From Fusobacteriaceae bacterium (lineage in GTDB: Bacteria > Fusobacteriota > Fusobacteriia > Fusobacteriales > Fusobacteriaceae), in assembly GCA_900764925.1 (NCBI GenBank), contig CAAFPW010000070.1:1-7220 (forward strand): DNA of 7,220 nt, in the 5' to 3' direction. Every line of letters begins with the position of its first letter. Position 1 is the stretch's first letter. The notes beneath the pieces are model-generated. The model was given only the letters and a program-made list of their open reading frames with translations, ran no database searches and was not told the origin of the DNA. Positions 1 through 6,077 of the stretch are shown in pieces. The translations under genes and the position numbers were made by a program.

Positions 1-6
1 AGTTTG

Positions 7-30
7 TAGGGGAGTTCTGATACTCCCCTA
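7..30. repeat. Strong 9-bp hairpin upstream of first gene
   Basis: TAGGGGAGT (7-15) and ACTCCCCTA (22-30) are perfect inverted repeats around a six-base loop. In this AT-rich DNA such a GC-rich stem stands out. It is not followed by a T-tract on either strand, so it does not look like an ordinary Rho-independent terminator. It may be the 3' end of an upstream transcript or the subterminal hairpin of an IS200/IS605-type element whose body lies outside the window; neither can be settled here. Confidence 0.6.
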
Positions 31-37
31 TAAAAAT

Positions 38-70
38 GGCTATTTATCAACTGTTTGTTGTGACATAGCC
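38..70 (+). other. Two-tier hairpin followed by T-rich DNA, possible weak terminator
   Basis: GGCTAT (38-43) pairs with ATAGCC (65-70), and CAAC (48-51) pairs with GTTG (57-60) inside it. The sequence after the outer stem is T-rich but interrupted (TATATTTTAT). This could be a weak terminator for a gene to the left or part of a structured 3' untranslated region. It competes with nothing recognisable in the window, and its function is unknown. Confidence 0.35.
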
Positions 71-128
71 TATATTTTATATACTAATTTTCAAAAAAAT
101 TTTTTTCTAGGTAATAAATAAAGAATCA

Positions 129-137
129 TGGTAGAAT
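129..137 (+). promoter_or_regulatory. Extended -10 promoter for the oxidoreductase-M20 operon
   Basis: TGGTAGAAT is an extended -10 (TG-N-TAGAAT). No convincing -35 hexamer lies 16-18 bases upstream, which is common for extended -10 promoters. Transcription would start near 144, giving a leader of about 20 bases before the ATG at 165, with the ribosome binding site GAGGTGA at 154-160. Confidence 0.5.
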
Positions 138-164
138 AGAAACAAAAAATCATGAGGTGATGAG

Positions 165-1139
165 ATGAAAAAATATAATTGGGGAGTAATAGGTTGTGGT
201 GTGATAGCTAATCAATTAGCTCAAGCTTTGGAGCGTAAAGGAAGAAAATTATATGGAATAGCTAATCGTACACATTCAAAAGCAGTTGAGTTCGCTAAGA
301 AATATGGTGTAGATAAGGTGTATAATAATATAGATGAGATTTTTGAAGATGGGGATATAGATATTATTTATATATCTACTCCACACAATACTCATATTGA
401 ATTTTTACGTAAGGCATTGAAAAGTAAAAAACATGTACTTTGTGAAAAATCTATAACACTTAATAGCCAAGAATTAGACGAGGCTATAAACTTAGCTAAA
501 GAGAATGATGTTATACTAGCAGAAGCTATGACACTATATCATATGCCGATTTATAAGGAGTTAAAGAGTATAGTAGAGAGTGGGAAATTAGGAGAACTAA
601 AGCTTATTCAGATGAATTTTGGAAGTTATAAAGAGTATGATATGAGCAATCGTTTTTTTAATAGAAATTTAGCTGGAGGAGCTATGTTGGATATTGGAGT
701 GTATGCTCTCTCATTTATTAGATGGTTTATGAGTTCTACCCCAATAGAGATACTATCTCAAGTAAAATTTGCTCCAACAGGGGTAGATGAACAAGCTAGT
801 ATTCTCCTAAAAAATAAAGAGGAAGAGATGGCGACTGTAATACTTTCACTTCACGCTAAGCAACCAAAACGTGGAACAATAGCTTATGATAAGGGGTATA
901 TAGAGATATTTGAATATCCTCGTGGAGAAGAGGCAATTATTACATATACTGAGAGTGGGGAAAAAGAGATAATAAAAGCAGGAGAGACTGAGAAAGCCTT
1001 AGATTATGAAATTGAAGATATGGAAGAAACTATAACTGAGGGTAAAAATTTAATGTGCTTAGAGTTTAGTAAAGATGTTATGGATATAATGACAAAGGTA
1101 AGAGCAGATTGGGGAATGAAGTATCCAGAGGAGGAGTAA
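165..1139 (+). CDS. Gfo/Idh/MocA family NAD(P)-dependent oxidoreductase
   Basis: The 324-residue product has the usual length and two-domain order of this cytoplasmic dehydrogenase family. The N-terminal Rossmann fold has GVIGCGVIA at residues 7-15 as dinucleotide-binding loop, STPHNTH at 71-77, and the catalytic CEK at 93-95. The C-terminal domain carries GGAMLDIGVY at 171-180; many relatives have His where Tyr180 stands, and the Tyr form is seen in dihydrodiol-dehydrogenase-like members. The substrate, a sugar or other polyol-like compound, cannot be read from sequence. The ATG at 165 follows GAGGTGA. The stop lies two bases before the M20 gene, whose ribosome binding site is inside this gene's last codons, so the two are probably translationally coupled. 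Arginine codons are odd: six of ten are CGT, while the next two genes use only AGA/AGG. Confidence 0.88.
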   Translation: MKKYNWGVIGCGVIANQLAQALERKGRKLYGIANRTHSKAVEFAKKYGVDKVYNNIDEIFEDGDIDIIYISTPHNTHIEFLRKALKSKKHVLCEKSITLNSQELDEAINLAKENDVILAEAMTLYHMPIYKELKSIVESGKLGELKLIQMNFGSYKEYDMSNRFFNRNLAGGAMLDIGVYALSFIRWFMSSTPIEILSQVKFAPTGVDEQASILLKNKEEEMATVILSLHAKQPKRGTIAYDKGYIEIFEYPRGEEAIITYTESGEKEIIKAGETEKALDYEIEDMEETITEGKNLMCLEFSKDVMDIMTKVRADWGMKYPEEE

Positions 1140-1141
1140 AG

Positions 1142-2332
1142 ATGGAATTAAAAAGAAAACTTTATGAAATCGAGGAAGGATTAAAAAAAGAGATTGAAGA
1201 GGTATGCGACTATATTTTTAAAAATCCAGAGCTAGGAAATGAAGAATATAAATCATCAAGGTATCTTATAGAAAAATTAAAAGAGAATGGATTTAGAGTA
1301 GAGGAAAATTATTGTGGAATGGAGACAGCTTTTAGAGCTGAGATAGGAAGTGGATCTCCTAAGATAGCATTTTTGGCTGAGTATGATGCTCTACCTGGTT
1401 ATGGGGTGGAGAAAAAACCTGGACATGCTTGTGGACATAACTGGATTGCTGCTAGTACCTATGGAAGTGTTTTAGCTCTTTCTAAGTTATTAGATAGATT
1501 TGATGGAACTATTATCTTGATAGGAACACCAGCTGAGGAGACAGTGGGAGGAAAGGTTCCTATGGTAGAACAGGGAGCTTTTGAGGATATAGATGTAGTT
1601 TTACAGATGCACTTAGAGTCACAAAATAATATAGCTTGTAGAACTTTAGCTATTGATTGTATAAAGTTTCAATTCAAAGGGAGAGCAGCTCATGCGGCAG
1701 CTCATCCAGAGGATGGAATAAATGCCCTAGATGCTTTGAATCTTATGTATGCTGGAATAGGTTGTCTAAGACAACATATCACTTCAGATGCTAGAATTCA
1801 TGGAATAATTACCCATGGAGGAGATGCTCCAAATACTGTTCCAGATTTTACTGAGGCTAAATTTCATATCAGAGCAAGTGATAGAGATTATCTAAATAGT
1901 TTAACTAAAAAAGTTATAAATATAGCTAAGGGAGCAGAATTAATGACAGGAACTGAGATGTCATGGGAAAAATTTGAAAACTCCTTTGATAATCTTTTAA
2001 ATCTAAAAACACTTCAAAGATTGATGAAAAAAAATCTAACTGAGGTAGGAGTAAAAGATATACATGAGGAGGGAAAAGGTGCAACTGGATCTTCAGATAT
2101 AGGAAATGTCAGCCAAGTTTGCCCAACTATGTATACAGAGTTAGCTTTAGATATAGATGAGATTTGTCATGTACATGATGAAGCATATTTAAAATATGTT
2201 AACTCTCCAGAAGCCCATAATAAACTACACATGGGGGTAAAAGCTATGTGTGGAGTAGCTTTAGAAATTTTAACAGACAATGAGATTTTAAAAGAAATAA
2301 AAGAGGAGTTTATAGCAACAAGAAAAAAATAA
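1142..2332 (+). CDS. M20 family metallopeptidase/amidohydrolase (M20D, AbgB/PM20D2-like)
   Basis: This 396-residue enzyme probably hydrolyses the amide bond of a dipeptide or acyl-amino acid in the cytoplasm. There is no signal peptide. Visible motifs are AEYDALP (79-85), GHACGHN (94-100, with a cysteine metal ligand as in M20D), the AEE pair (131-133; catalytic base and ligand), MH at 156-157, the lid-domain stretch HAAAHPEDGINALDA (184-198), GSSDIGNVSQ (316-325) and a C-terminal EAHNK (357-361) carrying the likely last metal-ligand His. The GHACGHN/AEYDALP pattern resembles p-aminobenzoyl-glutamate hydrolase subunit B and mammalian PM20D2, which acts on beta-alanyl-lysine-type dipeptides. 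ATG 1142 was chosen over an in-frame TTG at 1109 because AGGAGG (1129-1134) sits seven bases before it. A lysine riboswitch and carrier lie downstream, hinting at a lysine-containing substrate; this is inference. Confidence 0.9.
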   Translation: MELKRKLYEIEEGLKKEIEEVCDYIFKNPELGNEEYKSSRYLIEKLKENGFRVEENYCGMETAFRAEIGSGSPKIAFLAEYDALPGYGVEKKPGHACGHNWIAASTYGSVLALSKLLDRFDGTIILIGTPAEETVGGKVPMVEQGAFEDIDVVLQMHLESQNNIACRTLAIDCIKFQFKGRAAHAAAHPEDGINALDALNLMYAGIGCLRQHITSDARIHGIITHGGDAPNTVPDFTEAKFHIRASDRDYLNSLTKKVINIAKGAELMTGTEMSWEKFENSFDNLLNLKTLQRLMKKNLTEVGVKDIHEEGKGATGSSDIGNVSQVCPTMYTELALDIDEICHVHDEAYLKYVNSPEAHNKLHMGVKAMCGVALEILTDNEILKEIKEEFIATRKK

Positions 2333-2357
2333 AATAATAATTATATATAATATATAT

Positions 2358-2386
2358 TTTACAAAAAAAGAAAATTAAAGTAAAAT
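2358..2386 (+). promoter_or_regulatory. Sigma-70 promoter of the lysine riboswitch-carrier transcript
   Basis: TTTACA (2358-2363) and TAAAAT (2381-2386) are separated by exactly 17 bases. The expected start is near 2393, about a dozen bases before the P1 helix of the aptamer, which is the right place for a riboswitch leader. The carrier can therefore be transcribed independently of the upstream operon. Confidence 0.7.
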
Positions 2387-2405
2387 TAACACGATAAAAA
2401 AAGCC

Positions 2406-2572
2406 GATAGAGGAGCAAATGACAAGAGTAGAGCTGTGGAGTCTAGCAAACTATGAAACAGTTTGAAAGGGGAGTTTGCCGAAATGAAAAAGTAAGCTAA
2501 AACTTTTTTGTTGGCAGTATGAAGAATATTCATTCTGTTGTCATTGATAAAAAAGGTCAGTGGAGAGCTATC
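2406..2572 (+). promoter_or_regulatory. Lysine riboswitch (L box) aptamer
   Basis: The leader matches the lysine aptamer in order and sequence. P1 is GATAG (2406-2410) with CTATC (2568-2572). The conserved AGAGGAGC is at 2409-2416 and the loop-E-type AGAGTA at 2425-2430. P2 is GAGCTGT (2431-2437) with ACAGTTT (2458-2464). The nearly invariant GAAAGGGGAG (2465-2474) and TTTGCCGAA (2475-2483) follow. P3 is 2487-2493 with 2502-2508, P4 is ATGAA/TTCAT (2519-2523, 2529-2533), and P5 is CATTGA/TCAGTG (2542-2547, 2557-2562). The closing GGAGAGCTATC (2562-2572) resembles the B. subtilis lysC element. Loop 2 TAGC (2444-2447) can kiss loop 3 GCTA (2496-2499), as known for this class. Lysine binding should stabilise P1 and lower expression of the downstream carrier. 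Confidence 0.95.
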
Positions 2573-2618
2573 TGTGTGTTGATTTACAATGTTTTTGTAT
2601 TGTAATTTTATGCCGCAG
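2572..2618 (+). promoter_or_regulatory. Antiterminator of the lysine riboswitch
   Basis: CTGTG (2572-2576), next to and sharing one base with the 3' strand of P1, can pair with CGCAG (2614-2618) in the left arm of the terminator, allowing one G-U pair. Between them TTACAAT (2584-2590) and ATTGTAA (2599-2605) form a perfect hairpin that brings the two together. This structure and the terminator are mutually exclusive, and the layout parallels the B. subtilis lysC platform. The pairing is deduced by eye. Confidence 0.65.
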
Positions 2619-2641
2619 TTTCCAAGACTGTGGCTTTTTTT
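2612..2641 (+). terminator. Riboswitch-controlled Rho-independent terminator
   Basis: GCCGCAGT (2612-2619) pairs with ACTGTGGC (2627-2634), eight pairs with one G-U, around a seven-base loop, followed by seven Ts (2635-2641). It lies 32 bases before the carrier's ATG and after the lysine aptamer, so it is the OFF structure at high lysine. It would also stop read-through from the upstream M20 operon. Confidence 0.93.
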
Positions 2642-2673
2642 ATTACTAATAAACATACTAGGGGGAAATTTCA

Positions 2674-4074
2674 ATGCAAGAACAAAGAAAAAGATTTTCA
2701 ATGCCACACACTTATGTACTAATAGGAATGATATTAGTAATACTTACAGGAATGACTTATTTAGTTCCATCGGGAAGCTACGAAAGAGCAGTAGATCCAG
2801 TATTGAATAGAACAATGGTAGTAGCTGATTCATTTAAATATGTCACTCAAACACCAGTATCTATATTTAAAATGTTTAAGGCTGTAATTCAAGGGTTAGT
2901 TTCAACAGCTGATATAATATTCTTTATTTTCTTTGCCTATGGATATATAAATATGCTAATAGGAACAGGAGCTTTTTATGGTGGATTGGGAACGCTTATA
3001 AAAAAATTCCATGGAAGAGAAACACTAATTTTTCCCATATTCATGGTAATATTTGGAATTTGTGGATCTACTTTTGGACTTTATGAAGAAACTTATGGAT
3101 TACTTCCAGCTTTTATGGGAATATCAGTAGCTTTAGGATATGATGCCTTAGTTGGAGGAGCAGCTGTAATAGTGGGAACAGCAACAGGATTTGCCGCAGC
3201 TACATTAAATCCTTTTACTATTGGAATAGCTCAAGGGATAGCAGAAGTTCCAATAGGTTCTGGAATAGGGCTTAGAGCAATAGCTTTTGTAACTTTCCAA
3301 GCCACAGCTATAATCTATGTTATGCTCTATGCTAGAAGAGTGAGATTAAATCCAGAAAAATCAATAGTAAAGGATGTAAAATTTAATTTCTCAAATGGTA
3401 TGACAAGAGATGAGTTGGAAAAACTTCCTTTCACTAATAAACATAAATTTATAATGGGATTATTTTTGGTAACAATAGGAATATTAATTTATGGAACTAC
3501 TCACTATGGTTGGTATCTAAATGAACTATCAACACTTTTCTTTATAATGATGTTAGTAACAGGACTTGTTGGTGGATATAATTTAAGTCAAATTTCACAA
3601 CACTTTATAACATCTACTTCTGATGTATTATTTGGAGCCTTTGCTGTGGGAGTTGCTAGAGCTTTGACAATAGTAATGGAAGATGGACAGATAATAGATA
3701 CTATTATAAATAGTATGGCTACTACACTATCTACTCTACCAAAATCAATAGCTGCTATAGGTATGGTAGTGGTTCAAAATATGATAAACTTCTTTATTCC
3801 ATCAGGATCAGGACAAGCAGCAACGTCTATGCCTATCATGGCACCATTAGCTGATGCTATTGGACTTACTAGACAAACAGCTGTACTTGCTTTCCAATTT
3901 GGAGATGGATTCTCAAATTTATTTTGGCCAACTTCAGCAGCAACTCTTTGTGGATTGATGAGTTTACCAATAAATAAATGGTATAGATTTATTACTCCGC
4001 TTTTCTTAATAATGTTTGGATTGCAAATCATATTTATAGTGGTAGCAGTACTTATTAATTATGGACCGTTTTAA
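2674..4074 (+). CDS. YfcC/ArcD-like (DcuC-type fold) membrane carrier, candidate lysine transporter
   Basis: This 466-residue inner-membrane protein has many hydrophobic helices, for example about 13-31, 77-98, 117-132, 143-180, 200-220, 258-275, 285-300, 316-332 and 438-462. It resembles the YfcC family of the ion transporter superfamily. Family-like segments are GFAAATLNPFTIGIAQ (172-187), the re-entrant-loop FIPSGSGQAATSMPIMAP (374-391) and DGFSNLFWPTSAA (411-423). Relatives are annotated as basic amino acid antiporters or C4-dicarboxylate carriers, mostly without biochemical proof. Placement directly behind a lysine riboswitch makes lysine or a lysine derivative the best substrate guess, most simply as an importer repressed at high lysine. 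The ATG at 2674 follows AGGGGG (2660-2665) with eight-base spacing. The gene is monocistronic and ends at a strong terminator. Confidence 0.9.
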   Translation: MQEQRKRFSMPHTYVLIGMILVILTGMTYLVPSGSYERAVDPVLNRTMVVADSFKYVTQTPVSIFKMFKAVIQGLVSTADIIFFIFFAYGYINMLIGTGAFYGGLGTLIKKFHGRETLIFPIFMVIFGICGSTFGLYEETYGLLPAFMGISVALGYDALVGGAAVIVGTATGFAAATLNPFTIGIAQGIAEVPIGSGIGLRAIAFVTFQATAIIYVMLYARRVRLNPEKSIVKDVKFNFSNGMTRDELEKLPFTNKHKFIMGLFLVTIGILIYGTTHYGWYLNELSTLFFIMMLVTGLVGGYNLSQISQHFITSTSDVLFGAFAVGVARALTIVMEDGQIIDTIINSMATTLSTLPKSIAAIGMVVVQNMINFFIPSGSGQAATSMPIMAPLADAIGLTRQTAVLAFQFGDGFSNLFWPTSAATLCGLMSLPINKWYRFITPLFLIMFGLQIIFIVVAVLINYGPF

Positions 4075-4122
4075 TTGATATAATTAAAGCTATATAACAC
4101 ATGGGGTTTTTTATATATAGAG

Positions 4123-4151
4123 CTCTCTTGATATATTCAAGAGAGTTTTTT
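4123..4151 (+). terminator. Rho-independent terminator after the carrier gene
   Basis: CTCTCTTGA (4123-4131) and TCAAGAGAG (4137-4145) form a perfect nine-pair stem with a TATAT loop, followed by six Ts (4146-4151). It separates the lysine-regulated gene from the phosphatase gene. A weaker CTATATA/TATATAG pairing (4090-4096 with 4114-4120) lies just upstream. Confidence 0.92.
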
Positions 4152-4171
4152 GTATTAAAATAAAAAAATAG

Positions 4172-4200
4172 TTGCATTTTTTATACATCAGTTGTATACT
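4172..4200 (+). promoter_or_regulatory. Sigma-70 promoter of the e(P4)-type phosphatase gene
   Basis: TTGCAT (4172-4177) and TATACT (4195-4200) have 17-base spacing. The start is expected near 4207, giving a leader of about 24 bases that includes the ribosome binding site AGGAGG at 4219-4224, six bases before the ATG. Confidence 0.75.
4182..4198. promoter_or_regulatory. Dyad overlapping the -10 region, possible operator
   Basis: TATACA (4182-4187) and TGTATA (4193-4198) are inverted repeats around five bases and overlap the promoter spacer and -10 element, a position where a repressor would block polymerase. A related TTGTATA/TATACAA arrangement occurs at the promoter near 7002-7044. AT-rich DNA yields such dyads by chance, so this is a candidate only. 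Confidence 0.3.
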
Positions 4201-4230
4201 TTGGATAAGTCAAGATGAAGGAGGAGTACA

Positions 4231-5082
4231 ATGATTAACAAAAAAATTTTATCTTTAATAGCAGTATCAGTAACAACTTTAACATTGGCTGGATGTAGTA
4301 ATGTTTCAAATAAAGAGATTGAGAGAAAAACTCTAACTTATGATGAGGTTGTAGCAAGAGAGAGTATGATGGCTACAAATTGGTATCAAACTTCTGGAGA
4401 GGCAAAAGCATTATATATACAAGGGTATAATATAGCTACTGAAAAGTTAAAGAGTTATTTAAAAACTCCACATCAAAAACCTTATTCAATTGTTTTAGAC
4501 TTAGATGAAACTGTATTGGACAATAGTCCATATCAAGCAGAAAATATAGTGAGAGGAAGATCTTACAGTAGTAAAACTTGGGATGAGTGGGTAAATATGA
4601 AAAAAGCCAAAGCTGTTCCAGGAGCTAAAGAGTTTTTAGAGTTTGCTGATAAGAATGGAGTAAAAATTTATTATATATCAGATAGAACAGAGAGTCAATT
4701 AGATGCAACTATTGAAAATTTAAAATTAGAAGGGATACCAGTTCAATCTAGAGAAAATGTTTTATTGAAAAATAAAGAGGATAAGAGTGGTAAGGTAAAT
4801 CGTCGTGAGTATGTAAAAGAACACACTGACCTTATAATGCTTTTTGGGGATAATCTATCAGACTTTGATCTATTCTCATCAAAATCTATTGAGGAAAGAG
4901 AGGGAAAAGTTGAAGAACTATCAAAAGAGTTTGGAGATAGATTTATAATTTTCCCTAATCCAATGTATGGAGCATTTGAAAGTGCTATGTATGGAGGAAA
5001 ATTCCCTGAGGCTAAAGAGAAAAGCGAGATGAGAGAGAGAATTTTAAAAGATTATGAAACTCTACAAAGAGAGATGAATTAA
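4231..5082 (+). CDS. Class C acid phosphatase lipoprotein, 5'-nucleotidase e(P4) family
   Basis: The 283-residue product is a secreted lipoprotein: residues 1-21 form a signal peptide with lipobox LAGC and Cys22 as the lipid-modified residue. The mature part is a HAD-superfamily phosphatase. Motif I, IVLDLDETVLDNSPY (87-101), fits the class C acid phosphatase signature with nucleophile Asp90 and acid/base Asp92; motif II is the Ser in YISDR (148-152); the last acidic motif is MLFGDNLSDFD (203-213). Members such as Haemophilus e(P4) dephosphorylate nucleoside monophosphates, including NMN, outside the cytoplasm, helping salvage nucleosides and nicotinamide riboside. The length is normal for the family and the core is intact. 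The gene has its own promoter and stands alone. The exact substrate is not readable from the sequence. Confidence 0.93.
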   Translation: MINKKILSLIAVSVTTLTLAGCSNVSNKEIERKTLTYDEVVARESMMATNWYQTSGEAKALYIQGYNIATEKLKSYLKTPHQKPYSIVLDLDETVLDNSPYQAENIVRGRSYSSKTWDEWVNMKKAKAVPGAKEFLEFADKNGVKIYYISDRTESQLDATIENLKLEGIPVQSRENVLLKNKEDKSGKVNRREYVKEHTDLIMLFGDNLSDFDLFSSKSIEEREGKVEELSKEFGDRFIIFPNPMYGAFESAMYGGKFPEAKEKSEMRERILKDYETLQREMN

Positions 5083-5132
5083 AAATATTCTCAACTAAAA
5101 TAGTGAATTTTATATAAAATCTACCAATTAAG

Positions 5133-5150
5133 TGCTATAATAAATTATAG
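5133..5150 (+). promoter_or_regulatory. Extended -10 promoter with palindrome before the EFR1-type gene
   Basis: TGCTATAAT (5133-5141) is an extended -10 with a consensus hexamer at 5136-5141; no good -35 is seen. CTATAAT (5135-5141) and ATTATAG (5144-5150) form a perfect seven-base dyad with a two-base centre covering the -10 and the probable start near 5148. No hairpin terminator is visible between the phosphatase stop and this promoter, so some read-through is possible. Confidence 0.6.
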
Positions 5151-5170
5151 TAAACTTAGGAGGGGATAGT

Positions 5171-5986
5171 ATGCTAAAAGTTTGGAGTATGTATTTTAGT
5201 GGAACGGGAACAACAGAAAAAGTGGTAAAGAAATTAGCTGATCTCATAGGGGATAAACTTGGAGTAGAGAGAGGAAATATAGACTTTACTCCTAAAATCT
5301 CAAGAGAGAAAGAGTATAGTTTTACCTCAGAAGATATAGTTATATTTGGAACACCAGTAGTAGCAGGAAGAGTTCCCAATGTATTGCTAAAATTTTTATC
5401 AACAATAAAAGGTGGAGGAGCTTTAGTAGTTCCAATTGTCATGTTTGGGAATAGAAATTATGATGATGCCTTGATAGAACTGAGAGATATTCTTAAGAAT
5501 GATAATTTTATTCCTGTTGGAGCAGGAGCCTTTGTTGGAGAACATGCCTTTTCAACTATATTAGGGAAGGGAAGACCTGATGAAGAGGATTTCAAGGTAG
5601 TAGAATTTTTAGCTGAAAAGGTTGTAGAAAATATAGAGAGTAAAAAATATCTAAAAGAGGAACTTTTTGTAAAAGGAGAAACTCCATATAGATGGTACTA
5701 TCAACCTAAAGATTCTCAAGGTAATCCAATAGATATAAGAAAGGTAAAACCTAAAACCAATATGGAGATTTGTAACAGATGTGGGCTATGTGCCGAAATC
5801 TGTCCAATGTCTTCTATTGAAAAGGAACATGTAGATGTAGTAAGTGGAATTTGTATAAAATGTTGTGCATGTGTAAAAAAATGTCCTCTAGGAGCTAAGT
5901 ATTTTGATGATGAGAATTTTCTTTACCATAAAGAAGAGTTAGAAATAGACTATGCTAGAAGAGGAGAGATAGAAATTTTTTATTAA
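5171..5986 (+). CDS. EFR1-type flavodoxin / two [4Fe-4S] ferredoxin fusion
   Basis: This 271-residue cytoplasmic protein joins an FMN-binding flavodoxin domain (about 1-155) to a bacterial dicluster ferredoxin domain (about 195-245). The flavodoxin part has the phosphate-loop sequence FSGTGTTEKV (9-18), GTPVVAGRVP (60-69) and MFGNRNYDDAL (91-101). The ferredoxin part has Cys201, 204, 207 and 211 followed by Pro, then Cys228, 231, 234 and 238 followed by Pro, enough for two cubane clusters; Cys232 is an extra cysteine within the second motif. This architecture is known as the EFR1 family in anaerobes and presumably moves electrons between FMN and low-potential Fe-S carriers. The partner is unknown. 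The ATG at 5171 follows a strong AGGAGGGG (5158-5165). No neighbour shares an obvious pathway. Confidence 0.9.
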   Translation: MLKVWSMYFSGTGTTEKVVKKLADLIGDKLGVERGNIDFTPKISREKEYSFTSEDIVIFGTPVVAGRVPNVLLKFLSTIKGGGALVVPIVMFGNRNYDDALIELRDILKNDNFIPVGAGAFVGEHAFSTILGKGRPDEEDFKVVEFLAEKVVENIESKKYLKEELFVKGETPYRWYYQPKDSQGNPIDIRKVKPKTNMEICNRCGLCAEICPMSSIEKEHVDVVSGICIKCCACVKKCPLGAKYFDDENFLYHKEELEIDYARRGEIEIFY

Positions 5987-6002
5987 AAAATGAAAAGAAA
6001 AA

Positions 6003-6031
6003 TTGATTTTTATAAATAAAAATAGTATACT
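6003..6031 (+). promoter_or_regulatory. Sigma-70 promoter of the small lipoprotein gene
   Basis: TTGATT (6003-6008) and TATACT (6026-6031) are 17 bases apart. The -10 lies within the perfect palindrome TAGTATACTA (6023-6032). A second consensus TATAAT stands at 6052-6057 but has no matching -35, so it may be a secondary start or chance. The ribosome binding site AGGAGG is at 6066-6071, six bases before the ATG. Confidence 0.55.
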
Positions 6032-6077
6032 AATTCAAAGGGGAAGATAGGTATAATAAATATTTAGGAGGAACCCT

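Noticed and set aside
1109..1141. An upstream TTG start for the M20 gene, overlapping the oxidoreductase
   Set aside because: The ATG at 1142 has AGGAGG at ideal spacing and begins the normal N-terminus of the family; the eleven extra residues translate the upstream gene's tail and its ribosome binding site.
2375..2707. A 110-codon open reading frame on the minus strand over the gap before the carrier
   Set aside because: It is the antisense of the lysine riboswitch and terminator. It has no recognisable protein features and the RNA explanation accounts for the sequence.
2589..2810. A 73-codon + strand open frame overlapping the carrier start
   Set aside because: It runs through the riboswitch antiterminator and terminator, then out of frame into the carrier. 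The carrier frame has the ribosome binding site and family motifs.
3774..4031. An 85-codon minus-strand open frame inside the carrier gene
   Set aside because: It is a shadow of the conserved FIPSGSG region of the carrier, with no ribosome binding site or family resemblance.
4090..4120. CTATATA/TATATAG hairpin before the carrier's terminator as a second terminator
   Set aside because: The stem is only A-T rich with a long loop containing the T-run, so it is unlikely to terminate; the perfect stem at 4123-4145 is the real one.
5128..5442. A 104-codon minus-strand open frame over the start of the EFR1-type gene
   Set aside because: It is a shadow of the flavodoxin domain coding sequence and also covers that gene's promoter; nothing supports translation.
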